A stretch of 64,000 nucleotides of DNA, from NCBI GenBank assembly GCA_013141435.1, contig JABFQZ010000011.1, positions 103,230 to 167,229 of the forward strand, in the 5' to 3' direction. The position numbers and the translations under genes were made by a program. Below are positions 51,963 to 61,762 of this stretch, one piece after another. The notes beneath the pieces are model-generated. The model saw only the letters and a program-made list of their open reading frames with translations, ran no database searches and had not been told where the DNA came from. Source of the stretch: Ferruginibacter sp. (lineage in GTDB: Bacteria; Bacteroidota; Bacteroidia; Chitinophagales; Chitinophagaceae). Positions within the stretch are counted from its first letter, which is position 1; every line of letters begins with the position of its first letter.

Positions 51963-54900
51963 TTAGAAATTTAGTCTAACACCTAAATTCATTCTCCAAG
52001 TATTACCTGCTGTTATTACATGCTCAAAAGTTTGAGTAGGTAATTGCCCGTTTATTAAATTTAAACGATAAGTAGGAGCAACAAGTGTAGTACCAGAAGT
52101 TGCAGCTGTCAACAATCTTGCATTTGGTACACTTGTACGTTTAGTAACTCCCCAATCACTATTTAGTAAATTGGTAAAGTTTTCTATTTCCATACTTAAT
52201 TGAATACCTCTTTTTTTGTTTTTTAAAGGAGTGATATCCTGTAAAACCCTAAAATCTAAGCTACTAAAGAATGGCAATAATGCAGCATTTCTTTCAGCGT
52301 ATTGACCTTTTCGTTTGCTTAAATATTTATCTTGATCAATATAAGCAAAAAATGCAGCACTTTGTTGTGCAGGAGTATAAATACCATTAGTTACAAAAGT
52401 AATTTCTGAGGCATTTTTTGGTATATACATTAAATCAGTATTACTAACACCATCGGCATTAATATCTCCACCAACAGTATAACTAAACGAACCTTGTGTA
52501 AAGCCAGTATAAACTAAACTTAATGTAGTAGAAGTATATTTATTCCAATTTAATTTATATGACGCATAAGAAATTAGCCTATGACGTGTAGAAAAATCGT
52601 TGTTAGATAAAGATAAATTATTATTACCAGTACGACTAGGTATTGCATTCCAAGCACTGTTAGCTGTAGCTCCAGGGTTGCCACTTATATCCATACCAGA
52701 TGTGTTGGTATAGGCTGCAGTGAAATCCCAGTTTTTAGCAAATCTTCTTGCTATTTGTGCAGTAAGTGATAACCCAAATCCTTTATTTGTGTTAGAAAAA
52801 ACCATTGCATCGTTTAAAGTACTATTTAATCTTCTTGTTGCACTTGTATATACTGGTCTGTTATCTGGTCCAAACATTGTACCAACTGGTGTACCTTGAT
52901 TGGCATTATAATAAATTAATTGATTAATATCTTTATTATAAATCGCATCAAAACTTAATGTCCAATTTTCGTCTAATTTATGATCTAAACCTCCACTAAT
53001 TCTTAAAACTTGTGGCATTTTAAAATTAGGATCTACATAAGCTAAATTTGTAATTGCAGAGTTTACTGGTAAAGCTCTTATTTGAGATTCATATTGATTA
53101 GGATTTGGACTAAACTTATAATTTCCATAAGCATATGTAGTTCCTACTCCAGAACCAAGTGTTAAAGCTACTGTTTTAGTAGTAGTATAAGAATTACTAG
53201 GTTGGTTTGTAAACCATACAAAAGGGAAACGACCTGTAAATACTCCTACACCACCTCTAAATATATTTTTTTTGTTTCCTTCAATATCCCAGTTAAATCC
53301 AATTCTAGGACTGATATATGTTCTTTCTTTTGGCCAAGAAGCACTTTGGATTTTAAATGCAGTACCATTCAAATCTCTTAACGGGAAAGAATCTACTGAC
53401 TTATTACCAGTTAATTGATTATTAAAAAAAGGTTTATCAAATCTAACTCCATAAGAAAGTTTAAAATTATCGGTCATTTTCCACTCATCTTGAGCATATA
53501 TAGATGCTTGAGCAAAATCTAATTCCACAGCTTCTTTACCAGGTACTGAAGGGAAAGTATATGCAACAGATATTGGTGTACTATCTTTAATAAACGCATC
53601 TAAACTATTAAACCTATAGTACATTGTACCAAAACGATAAAATGAATTATTAACATATATTTTTTCATAACCAACACCAGCTGTAATAGTGTGCTTGTTA
53701 ATATTATAAGTAAAATTATTATTAATATTAAAAGTGTTATTTTCTACATTGTTTTTGTAGGTAAATAATTCATAACCAGTACTCATTATATTATCACTAC
53801 TTATAACATTAGGCGTAGCAGGGTTCCCATTCATGATATCAATAAAAGGAAAAGGGCTAGATTTAGTTGTTCTACCATCATTTGCTTTAGTATAGGTTAC
53901 TAGAAGTTGATTTGATACTCTTGAATTGAAATTGCTTTTTAACTCAGCTGCGAATAACTGTAGGTTATTTTCAAAACCATAATTACTATTTTGAAAACTC
54001 ATTGAATTTTGACCAAATCTATTGTTAGGTAAAGCACTAAAAGGATTGCTCGTACCATTCAATTGTTGATCATCAATATTATTGTACTTGTTGTACCTTA
54101 GAGAAACTGAATGCTTGTCTGATATATTCCAGTCTAATCTTCCAAAAACTTTATAATTTTTTACAGCAAAATTGTCAAAATTTTCAAATTTTCCGGTTTC
54201 GTAATTATACTTAGTTTTTAAGAAATTACTCAATTTTGCTAAGCTATCGTAATGAGCCCTTGAAGTATTAGCATCTGGAGTAACACCTGTTTTGGTAGGG
54301 TTCCATAATATACCTGGGGCGCTTCTTTCTTCAAACTCTGCTGTAACAAAATAAAATAGTTTGTTTTTGATAATAGCACCTCCAACTCTAGCACCTTTTG
54401 TAATTGTTGATGAATTTACAACTGTTACTGGTTGCTTCACAGCTTCTCTTCCAATAAATCCTTGATCTCTAAAAAAATAAAATAAACTTCCAGTTAAAGT
54501 GTTGTTACCTTTCTTTGTAGTTGCACTTAAACCAGCCCCTGTAAAATTTGCTTGACGTACGTCGAACGGAGAAATACTTACTGCAATTTCATCTATTGCA
54601 TCTAAAGAAATTGGTTGACTACTACCGCCAGGTAAAGGATCACTTCTTAAACCAAAGTTGTTATTAAAATTAGCACCGTCAATTTGTGTATTATTATATC
54701 TTCCATCTCTACCTCCAAAACTATTACCGCCACCTGCTTGTGGAGTAAGCGTAGCAATATTTGTAATACTTCTTGATATGTTAGGAACAGAAGAAATTAC
54801 TCTGTTACTAAAATTACTTGTTGTACCCGTTTTTACTGTTCTAGTTTTTTTTGCCTCTACTACAACACCTGTTAATGTGCTTTCTGAAGAATAACTAGTG

Positions 54901-55220
54901 AATTCCAGCACTTCTGTATTACCAAGTTGCAAATAAATATCATTTTTTGGTGATATTTTTGAACCTACATGTGTTACAGAAACTGAATAAGGCCCACCAG
55001 GATCTAAATTGGGAATGAAAAAACGACCAGTTTTATCTGTTTGTACAGTTTTTATAGAGCCATTGGTAGTATTGGTTGCCTTTACCGTTGCACCAGATAC
55101 GATTGCACCCTTTTCATCTTTTACTGTACCACTCAAACTACTTGTGGTTACTTGCGCCTTCATGGCAAATGGCATAGCAAACATTGCTATTAAAATAGGA
55201 ATAATTTTTTTAAAATACAT
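51963..55220 (-). CDS. Oar-like TonB-dependent outer membrane protein
   Basis: A 1085-residue receptor. The signal peptide (about 1-22, 'FAMPFAMKAQ') leads into a CarboxypepD_reg domain ('LSGTVKDEKGAIVSGATVKATN', about 28-115), then a TonB plug-like region ('RSITNIATLTPQAGGGNSFGG', 'TQIDGANFNNNFGLR') and a large barrel ending 'TWRMNLGVRLNF' with terminal Phe. Length and order match the Oar family (Myxococcus Oar, Bacteroidota homologues), whose substrates are mostly unknown; some take part in surface or signal transport. It is alone on its strand with its own terminator. Confidence 0.93.
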   Translation of the reverse strand: MYFKKIIPILIAMFAMPFAMKAQVTTSSLSGTVKDEKGAIVSGATVKATNTTNGSIKTVQTDKTGRFFIPNLDPGGPYSVSVTHVGSKISPKNDIYLQLGNTEVLEFTSYSSESTLTGVVVEAKKTRTVKTGTTSNFSNRVISSVPNISRSITNIATLTPQAGGGNSFGGRDGRYNNTQIDGANFNNNFGLRSDPLPGGSSQPISLDAIDEIAVSISPFDVRQANFTGAGLSATTKKGNNTLTGSLFYFFRDQGFIGREAVKQPVTVVNSSTITKGARVGGAIIKNKLFYFVTAEFEERSAPGILWNPTKTGVTPDANTSRAHYDSLAKLSNFLKTKYNYETGKFENFDNFAVKNYKVFGRLDWNISDKHSVSLRYNKYNNIDDQQLNGTSNPFSALPNNRFGQNSMSFQNSNYGFENNLQLFAAELKSNFNSRVSNQLLVTYTKANDGRTTKSSPFPFIDIMNGNPATPNVISSDNIMSTGYELFTYKNNVENNTFNINNNFTYNINKHTITAGVGYEKIYVNNSFYRFGTMYYRFNSLDAFIKDSTPISVAYTFPSVPGKEAVELDFAQASIYAQDEWKMTDNFKLSYGVRFDKPFFNNQLTGNKSVDSFPLRDLNGTAFKIQSASWPKERTYISPRIGFNWDIEGNKKNIFRGGVGVFTGRFPFVWFTNQPSNSYTTTKTVALTLGSGVGTTYAYGNYKFSPNPNQYESQIRALPVNSAITNLAYVDPNFKMPQVLRISGGLDHKLDENWTLSFDAIYNKDINQLIYYNANQGTPVGTMFGPDNRPVYTSATRRLNSTLNDAMVFSNTNKGFGLSLTAQIARRFAKNWDFTAAYTNTSGMDISGNPGATANSAWNAIPSRTGNNNLSLSNNDFSTRHRLISYASYKLNWNKYTSTTLSLVYTGFTQGSFSYTVGGDINADGVSNTDLMYIPKNASEITFVTNGIYTPAQQSAAFFAYIDQDKYLSKRKGQYAERNAALLPFFSSLDFRVLQDITPLKNKKRGIQLSMEIENFTNLLNSDWGVTKRTSVPNARLLTAATSGTTLVAPTYRLNLINGQLPTQTFEHVITAGNTWRMNLGVRLNF

Positions 55221-55555
55221 ATATATTGTTTTTATGCCGCAAAGAAACTAAATCTTTAGCTAAAAACACTAATTTTTATTAACAATTTGTTATGATATTA
55301 TTGTTAACACTTAATTTTTTAGTAGAAATTGTAGTTTTTCCTTTTATCGCAAATTTTATGGCATTTTTATTTTTTTTAAAGGATTTTTACAAGTGCCAAG
55401 ATTTAATTTAAAAACCAAAAGGGTTTAATCTAACAAAGGTTTTCATAATGGCTGCAGTAGAAAAGTAGTGATAGAATTAATGAAATATGTGGTATTACAT
55501 TTTGAGATATTTTAATTTTGTACCTTTAAATTAAAAATATTTATACCATAACCAA
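55221..55555. other. Divergent intergenic region, promoter for the PolX-like gene
   Basis: TAATTTTG at 55513-55520 (plus strand) fits the -7 consensus exactly and lies 35 nt before the PolX-like start; no TTTG is at -33. The receptor promoter must lie at the left end on the minus strand but no match is clear. There is no gene here. Confidence 0.4.
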
Positions 55556-57217
55556 ATGACCAATAACGAAATTGCAGATAAATTTTCTACCCTTGCAAAG
55601 CTGATGGATATACATGGAGAAAATAGTTTTAAAAGTAAATCGTACGCAATTGCTGCATTTAATATTGAAAAATTAAATGTTGGGCTTAGTGAATTGGAAC
55701 ATAAAAAAATAGAAACCTTACAAGGTATTGGTGCATCGGCTGCAAAGAAAATAATTGAATTATTAACTACCGGAAAAATTTTACAATTAGAAGATATTTT
55801 ATTTTCTACTCCAAAAGGTGTGGTGGAAATGTTAAATATTAAAGGAATTGGTCCAAAAAAAATAAATATTATTTGGAAACAAATGGAGCTTGAAAGCATT
55901 GGCGAATTACTATATGCTTGCCAAGAAAATAGATTAAAATTATACAAAGGCTTTGGCGAAAAAACACAGCAAAATGTTTTGGAAAGTATTGAATTTTATT
56001 TGAGAAACAAAGGCAACTTTTTGTATGCTCAATTGGTTTTTGGGGCTGAGCAATTTATTATTTATTTAAAAAACACATTTGTAGGCAAACAAATTTTTGT
56101 AACTGGTCAATATGCAAGGCAATTAGAAATTATTACTTTACTTGAATATATTGTAGCCGAAAAAATAGAGGTAATTGATGAAAAGCTATCAATACAAAAG
56201 GCTTTTGAATTGATAGAAAAAGGGAAAGATTATTTGGTTTACAAATCGGCTATTGGTATAAAAGTGAAAATACATTCGGCAATTGAAAATGTTATTGAAA
56301 AATTAATTGAAACCTCATCGTCGGAAAAAATTTACCAAAAATTAAGCAATAGTAATACTGCAGTAGCAAAAAATGAGCAAGAATATTTTAGCATTAGAAA
56401 GCTACCTTTTATACCTGCATTTTTGAGGGAAGACGAAAACATTCTATTGCTTGAAAAAGAATTTACACAACATATACAAACAGCCGATATAAAGGGCTTA
56501 ATACATTGCCATAGCAACTGGAGCGATGGAAATAATACCATTGAAGAAATGGCTAAAGCTGCTCAAAGCAGAGGTATGGAATACTTGGTAATAAGTGACC
56601 ATAGTAAAACTGCATCGTACGCACAAGGCCTAAAGGAAGATAAAATAAAAGCACAACATCAATACATAAATGAGTTGAATGTAAAGCTTGCTCCGTTTAA
56701 AATTTTTAAAAGTATAGAAAGCGATATTTTGAATGATGGTAGTTTAGATTATTCAGATAATGTACTTTCTACTTTTGATGTTGTAATAGCAAGTGTACAC
56801 AGCAATTTGAAAATGACTGAAGAAAAAGCCATGGCTAGATTGATGGCTGCTATTGAAAACCCTTATACAACTATACTTGGGCATTTAACTGGTAGGTTAT
56901 TGCTGAGCCGCCCTAGTTACCCTTTAAATTTTAAAACTATAATAGATGCTTGTGCTGCACACAATGTGGTTATAGAATTAAATGCAAACCCAAATAGGTT
57001 AGATATAGATTGGAGAGAAATAAAATATGCTCTTGAAAAAAATGTATTAATATCTATAAACCCCGATAGCCACAGTATTGAAGGTATAGACGATATTAAA
57101 TATGGAGTATTAGTAGCACAGAAAGCAATGCTTACTAAAGAAAATAATTTAAGCAGTTTTTCGTTGGCAAAAATGGAGCAATTTATACAACAAAGAAAAC
57201 AAATAAAAAACATTTAA
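55556..57217 (+). CDS. PolX-like HhH/PHP protein with degenerate polymerase site
   Basis: A 553-residue protein with the PolX layout: helix-hairpin-helix motifs ('LQGIGASAAKKI', 'IKGIGPKKINII', 'YKGFGEKTQQNV'), a nucleotidyltransferase-type segment, and a C-terminal PHP domain (about 312-553). The PHP metal ligands are intact: His317, His319, Asp324, Asp348-His349, Glu388, His415, His443, Asp504, His506. The polymerase motif (normally GS-x-RR...GDID) reads 'GQYARQLEIITLLEYIV': Ser is Gln185, the first Arg is Ala187 and the two catalytic Asp are Leu195 and Glu197. So the 3'-5' exonuclease/AP-type PHP activity is plausible but polymerisation is not. Ends overlapping by 4 bp the convergent kinase gene. 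Confidence 0.88.
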   Translation: MTNNEIADKFSTLAKLMDIHGENSFKSKSYAIAAFNIEKLNVGLSELEHKKIETLQGIGASAAKKIIELLTTGKILQLEDILFSTPKGVVEMLNIKGIGPKKINIIWKQMELESIGELLYACQENRLKLYKGFGEKTQQNVLESIEFYLRNKGNFLYAQLVFGAEQFIIYLKNTFVGKQIFVTGQYARQLEIITLLEYIVAEKIEVIDEKLSIQKAFELIEKGKDYLVYKSAIGIKVKIHSAIENVIEKLIETSSSEKIYQKLSNSNTAVAKNEQEYFSIRKLPFIPAFLREDENILLLEKEFTQHIQTADIKGLIHCHSNWSDGNNTIEEMAKAAQSRGMEYLVISDHSKTASYAQGLKEDKIKAQHQYINELNVKLAPFKIFKSIESDILNDGSLDYSDNVLSTFDVVIASVHSNLKMTEEKAMARLMAAIENPYTTILGHLTGRLLLSRPSYPLNFKTIIDACAAHNVVIELNANPNRLDIDWREIKYALEKNVLISINPDSHSIEGIDDIKYGVLVAQKAMLTKENNLSSFSLAKMEQFIQQRKQIKNI

Positions 57218-60200
57218 GCCAGTGGTAAAACTACCAAAAAAGTAGTGCCTTTACTTGATGTTTGAAAACTTATTGTACCTCCAGCTTGCTCTACAATACG
57301 CTTACACATTGCAAGCCCAAGCCCAGTGCCCGATGTTTTTGTTGTAAAATTTGGTGTAAAAATTTTAGATTGCATTTCTTCTTTTATACCATCGCCATTA
57401 TCCGAAATAGTAAGCTCTACAAAATTATTTTTTACAATTTGATTAATGGTAATTATTGCTTTTTTATTGTTGCTCACAGATTGAATTGCATTTAATATTA
57501 AATTATTAAATAAGCTATTAATTTGTGTTTTATCAGAAAAAATAAATACATCTTTTAAAATTATGTGCCAATTAAAAACTGAATTTTCGTAAGTACTATA
57601 TAATTGCTTTAAAGAAATAAGGGTTTCTGTCAAATTAAAATTTGTAGGTTTTGCATTTTCTATATTTGCAAATCTGCTAAATTCTCCTGCAATAAAACTT
57701 AAATGATCTATTTGCGTAACCAATGTTTCGGATACTTTGATGCTTAAATCTTTTATATTGGGTGCATTTTCATCGATCGCTTTTTGCAAAAATTGCATGC
57801 TCAATTTCATTGGTGTTAATGGGTTTTTTATTTCGTGTGCTACTTGTTTTGCCATTTCCTGCCAAGCACTTTCTCTTTCCTTTTTTGCAAGTGCAGCAGC
57901 ACTTTCGTCGAGCTTTTTTACCATTTTATTGTATTCCAATACTAGGTCTCCAATTTCATCTTTCCTATGCCATATTATTGGTTCGTTTTGTTTTTCTAAA
58001 TGTATATTTTTCATTTTATTGGTAATAAAAGAAAAAGAATTAGCTATTCTATTTGCAATAAATAAAGAAACAATGCCAGCAATTATTAATATAAAGGCAT
58101 TGAGATTGATAATGGTAACTAAGAAATTTGAAATTTCATCTTTTAGCTTTGCGCCAGATGTAAAGAATGGAATATTAAGATAACCAATTACTTTATTATT
58201 GCAAATAGTTACTGGCATGTAAATGCTTACAAAATTTAATTTCCCGATACTTTCATTTTGATAAAATTGAATTTCTTTACCTCCATATAAATGTGTGTAT
58301 GCAATTGGCGATATTTTTTTGCTAATAATGCCTTTTTCGTATGGTAGCAAAATTGATGATGCACGTAAATATCCAAGCGTATCATAAAAATTAACATCAA
58401 AAGAGTGAATATTGGATAACTTTGTAATACTACTTTGTAAGGAATATGTTTCATCAAAATTTTGCGTAGCTTGTAATGCATTTTTAACAGAAATGTTTTT
58501 TTCAATTTCGCTAGTTAAATCATTTTTTATAGCTCTTATAGAATTACTTAATAATTTTCTATTACTATCTTCCGACTTATTTACAAAAAATAAAATTGTA
58601 GCTATACCAATAATAATAAACGATAAAATACTGAAAAATATAATAGAGCCTAAAACTTGTTGTTTTATATTTATTTGTGTTTTGAAAAGATTGTTAATAA
58701 TCTTAAACTTAATTTTATATAAATAAGTAAAAAAAGAAAAAAATATTGCTATGATTATAAATGCATAAAATAAATAAGAAAACAATGTAATAAATTCTAA
58801 TAAGTATTTATTTTCTTTTACAATTACAATAAATTTATTGGCGTTAACCTTATACCACAACTCATTGTATTCCTTTTTATCTATTTGCAAAAACGAATTA
58901 ATTCCAAAATTAAATTGATTATACTTTGCTGTAAAATTATAATTGTTGTGGCTAGTAACTAAAATATTGTTTTCGTATGTAGCATAAGAGTATATTAGCG
59001 AATTATCAATTGAATTATAATGACCTCTATTAAAAAGCTCGGGGTACAAAATTTTATTTGAAGATTTTCTTGAATTGATGATTACAAAAATATACCCAAG
59101 CAAATTCTTTGTGGAGTCTTGTATTTCTCTACGAAAAATATAATTGTATTTATCGAACCCTACATCGTACAAAAAAACACCTGGCACATTTGTAGGTTTT
59201 CCTTGTGTATTTAAAATACTATTAATGGCATTATAAGTTACAGTTTCGTTGTTGTGCAATGGATTTTCAAACTTATCAAAAACCAATATATTGGTTTCAT
59301 GTGTATTGTTGAAACTGCTAAAAATATTATTTGTTAAACTATCTTTTAAAGCTAATGAGGATACTTTATTTTTGAATAAATAAAATTTTTGGGTTAAACT
59401 TTCCGACTTAAAATCGGTAAGTACACTGTTTAAAATTGCATCATTAATAGTACTAGTTTTTGAAGCTATTATTTCAGCATAATGTTTTCTGTTTTGTAAC
59501 TCTTTGCTAGTGTTTTCGTAGATTATAATGCCAGAGATAGATAGCGAAAAATAAATAATCCAAAAAACATATGCCGAAAGTGTTGATTTATTAATTGCTT
59601 TATTTGTTAAACTTAAATACAAAATAATTAAGAATAACAAAAGCCAGCTAAGCAAAATTAAATTTAAAACTATATTTGTATTACCTATTTGAAAACTTAG
59701 AAAAACTAAAGCTTCGATAGCCACAAGTAGTAGAAAAAATAAGAAGTTATTTTGATAATTTTTTTTTAGGAAAACTAAAATTATTTTGCATAAATAGAAA
59801 TGACTAAGCGCCAACCCACATAAAATAATTAGAGCTACTACTCCAAAAAAATCTAATGAAAAAAAGTTTAAAACATCGAAAGAAATTTTAGAATCGGATA
59901 CCAATGTTTGTATTATACTACAGGTTTTTTGAGTTATTAATAAAACAAAAAATGCTAAAAAAGGCATCAATGCCCATATTCTAATTTTATTTATGGGTAA
60001 TATTAATTTAATAAGCTTTGTAAATTTGCTTTCTACAAAAAATACAACCCACAAAAGAAACATAATATTTATAAATAAATCGCCTAAGGATCTGAGCACA
60101 ATGCCTGAGCCATATATAGCAGGGTTAAAAAGTTCGAATTGTCTTAAATTAAAAAATTGGTAATTGAAATAGCTAAAAAAACGAATGAATAGTAATGAAG

Positions 60201-60954
60201 TAAATAAAAAGATTGATGCCTTTGGTGCACCATAAAATTTATAAATATGCTCAGCCAATAAATGGAGAAATATAAAAACTGGAAAAAAAGCTAAAATTCT
60301 TAACCAAATAGTTATTTTGCTTTCTATTGTTGTATTTATACTTTTATTAGTTACTAACGAAAAAAGAAAATCATTTTTATTTGTTTTTACAAATGTGTCT
60401 GCATTTTCTTTAGAAATAGAAAAATATATTTCGTCTATTTTTTTATTTGCAAAAGTATTTTGTAAATAATTATTGGTAATAGCATAATTCCATTTTACAG
60501 GCATTAATGTTATAAATAAAAAGCTGTTGCTAATTTTTCTTTGTGCAAAAAAATATCCATTTTCTAGAGCTACCAATTCTTTTGCTTTGCCAAAAAAAAT
60601 GAGAGCAGAGTCTGGTAAGGTAGTTTGTGTATCCCAAAAAATTAAATCAGCTTTTTTATCATTAATTTTATAAACAAATAAATAATTTATTTTTTCTAAT
60701 AGCTTCTCACTACTTATATCGGTAAAGTTTTTTGTAGTAATGTTCGATATTAATGTAGAGTCGGCTATAAATGAATTGAAATTGTTTTCGGCTTTTGTAA
60801 TATCTCTTTGCAAAATTTTAGTAGCTTTTGCTAACTCTGTCTTTTCCGAAAATTTTTGATTTGTAAATACCGATATGCTCACAAGCAATAAACTCAAGAG
60901 CAACAAATAGATATGGTTTTGTAAAAATTTGTTTCTAAATATGGTAAGTTGCAA
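57214..60954 (-). CDS. Large membrane sensor histidine kinase, NtrY-like
   Basis: A 1246-residue kinase with an unusually long N-terminal half. About ten to twelve hydrophobic helices lie between residues 10 and 560 in several blocks, then a periplasmic loop, a helix pair, a HAMP domain ('NRIANSFSFITNKMKNIHLE', about 950-1000) and the kinase core with His1040 in 'AHEIKNPLTPMKLSMQFL'; the ATP site is 'DNGDGIKEEM' and 'TSGTGLGLAMCKRIVEQ'. The H-box form with 'NPLTPM' is NtrY-like. It starts with TTG at 60954, 11 bp after mazG; no better start was found. No response regulator is adjacent. The signal is unknown. Confidence 0.88.
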   Translation of the reverse strand: MQLTIFRNKFLQNHIYLLLLSLLLVSISVFTNQKFSEKTELAKATKILQRDITKAENNFNSFIADSTLISNITTKNFTDISSEKLLEKINYLFVYKINDKKADLIFWDTQTTLPDSALIFFGKAKELVALENGYFFAQRKISNSFLFITLMPVKWNYAITNNYLQNTFANKKIDEIYFSISKENADTFVKTNKNDFLFSLVTNKSINTTIESKITIWLRILAFFPVFIFLHLLAEHIYKFYGAPKASIFLFTSLLFIRFFSYFNYQFFNLRQFELFNPAIYGSGIVLRSLGDLFINIMFLLWVVFFVESKFTKLIKLILPINKIRIWALMPFLAFFVLLITQKTCSIIQTLVSDSKISFDVLNFFSLDFFGVVALIILCGLALSHFYLCKIILVFLKKNYQNNFLFFLLLVAIEALVFLSFQIGNTNIVLNLILLSWLLLFLIILYLSLTNKAINKSTLSAYVFWIIYFSLSISGIIIYENTSKELQNRKHYAEIIASKTSTINDAILNSVLTDFKSESLTQKFYLFKNKVSSLALKDSLTNNIFSSFNNTHETNILVFDKFENPLHNNETVTYNAINSILNTQGKPTNVPGVFLYDVGFDKYNYIFRREIQDSTKNLLGYIFVIINSRKSSNKILYPELFNRGHYNSIDNSLIYSYATYENNILVTSHNNYNFTAKYNQFNFGINSFLQIDKKEYNELWYKVNANKFIVIVKENKYLLEFITLFSYLFYAFIIIAIFFSFFTYLYKIKFKIINNLFKTQINIKQQVLGSIIFFSILSFIIIGIATILFFVNKSEDSNRKLLSNSIRAIKNDLTSEIEKNISVKNALQATQNFDETYSLQSSITKLSNIHSFDVNFYDTLGYLRASSILLPYEKGIISKKISPIAYTHLYGGKEIQFYQNESIGKLNFVSIYMPVTICNNKVIGYLNIPFFTSGAKLKDEISNFLVTIINLNAFILIIAGIVSLFIANRIANSFSFITNKMKNIHLEKQNEPIIWHRKDEIGDLVLEYNKMVKKLDESAAALAKKERESAWQEMAKQVAHEIKNPLTPMKLSMQFLQKAIDENAPNIKDLSIKVSETLVTQIDHLSFIAGEFSRFANIENAKPTNFNLTETLISLKQLYSTYENSVFNWHIILKDVFIFSDKTQINSLFNNLILNAIQSVSNNKKAIITINQIVKNNFVELTISDNGDGIKEEMQSKIFTPNFTTKTSGTGLGLAMCKRIVEQAGGTISFQTSSKGTTFLVVLPLA

Positions 60955-60965
60955 TTTATATATTT

Positions 60966-61760
60966 TTAAACATTGTAATTTTTTTCTTCTTTTTTTACTT
61001 CATTCCACATGTCATCCATTTCTTGTAATGTCATATCATGTAATGCCTTGTTTTGTGCTGTTGCCATGGTTTCAATAGCAATAAATCGGCGTATAAATTT
61101 TTTATTGGTTCTTTCCAAAGCAGCATCAGCATCTACCTGCAAAAACCTTGCTAGGTTTACAAAAGAAAAAATAACATCACCCATTTCGTCTTCAATATTA
61201 TCTTGCACTTTACTTTTTATTGCCTCTTGCAATTCGCCCATCTCTTCATTTACTTTTGCAAAAACTTGCTCTACATTTTCCCATTCAAAACCTACTGTTT
61301 TACTTTTTTCTTGCAACCTTATTGCTTTTACCAAGCTAGGCAATGATTTTGGCACTCCACCTAAAATAGATTTTTTTCCTTCCTTAAGTTTTAATTTTTC
61401 CCAATTTTCTTTCACATCAGCTTCGGTTACTACTTCTTTTAAACCTTCTGCCAATTTTCCATTTCCATAAATATGTGGGTGCCTTCTTATAAGTTTATCG
61501 CAAATGCCATTTAGTACTTCATCTAAAGTAAATTTATTTTCTTCTTTGCCAATACGAGCATAAAAAACAATATGCAACAACAAATCGCCTAGCTCTTCTT
61601 TAATATTGTTCCAATCGTTGTTGTCTATAGCATCGGCCAATTCGTAAGTTTCTTCTATAGTTAAATGCCTAAGGGTTTGTATGGTTTGCTTTTTATCCCA
61701 TGGGCATTTTTCTCTGAGCTCATCCATTATTGTTATTAGGCGCAAAAAAGTAGTATGCAT
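60966..61760 (-). CDS. mazG: Nucleoside triphosphate pyrophosphohydrolase MazG
   Basis: A 264-residue protein with two MazG folds: N-terminal 'CPWDKKQTIQTLRHLTIEETYELADAI' region (19-46) and 'NIKEELGDLLLHIVFYARI', C-terminal 'KVNEEMGELQEAIKS' and 'IEDEMGDVIFSFVNLARF'. The EExxE...D Mg2+-binding residues are present in both halves. It hydrolyses NTPs to NMPs and PPi and limits (p)ppGpp or damaged nucleotides. It is on the same strand as, and 2 bp from, the DUF3667 gene, and just upstream of the kinase, so the three may form one operon. Confidence 0.95.
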   Translation of the reverse strand: MHTTFLRLITIMDELREKCPWDKKQTIQTLRHLTIEETYELADAIDNNDWNNIKEELGDLLLHIVFYARIGKEENKFTLDEVLNGICDKLIRRHPHIYGNGKLAEGLKEVVTEADVKENWEKLKLKEGKKSILGGVPKSLPSLVKAIRLQEKSKTVGFEWENVEQVFAKVNEEMGELQEAIKSKVQDNIEDEMGDVIFSFVNLARFLQVDADAALERTNKKFIRRFIAIETMATAQNKALHDMTLQEMDDMWNEVKKEEKNYNV

Positions 61761-61762
61761 TA

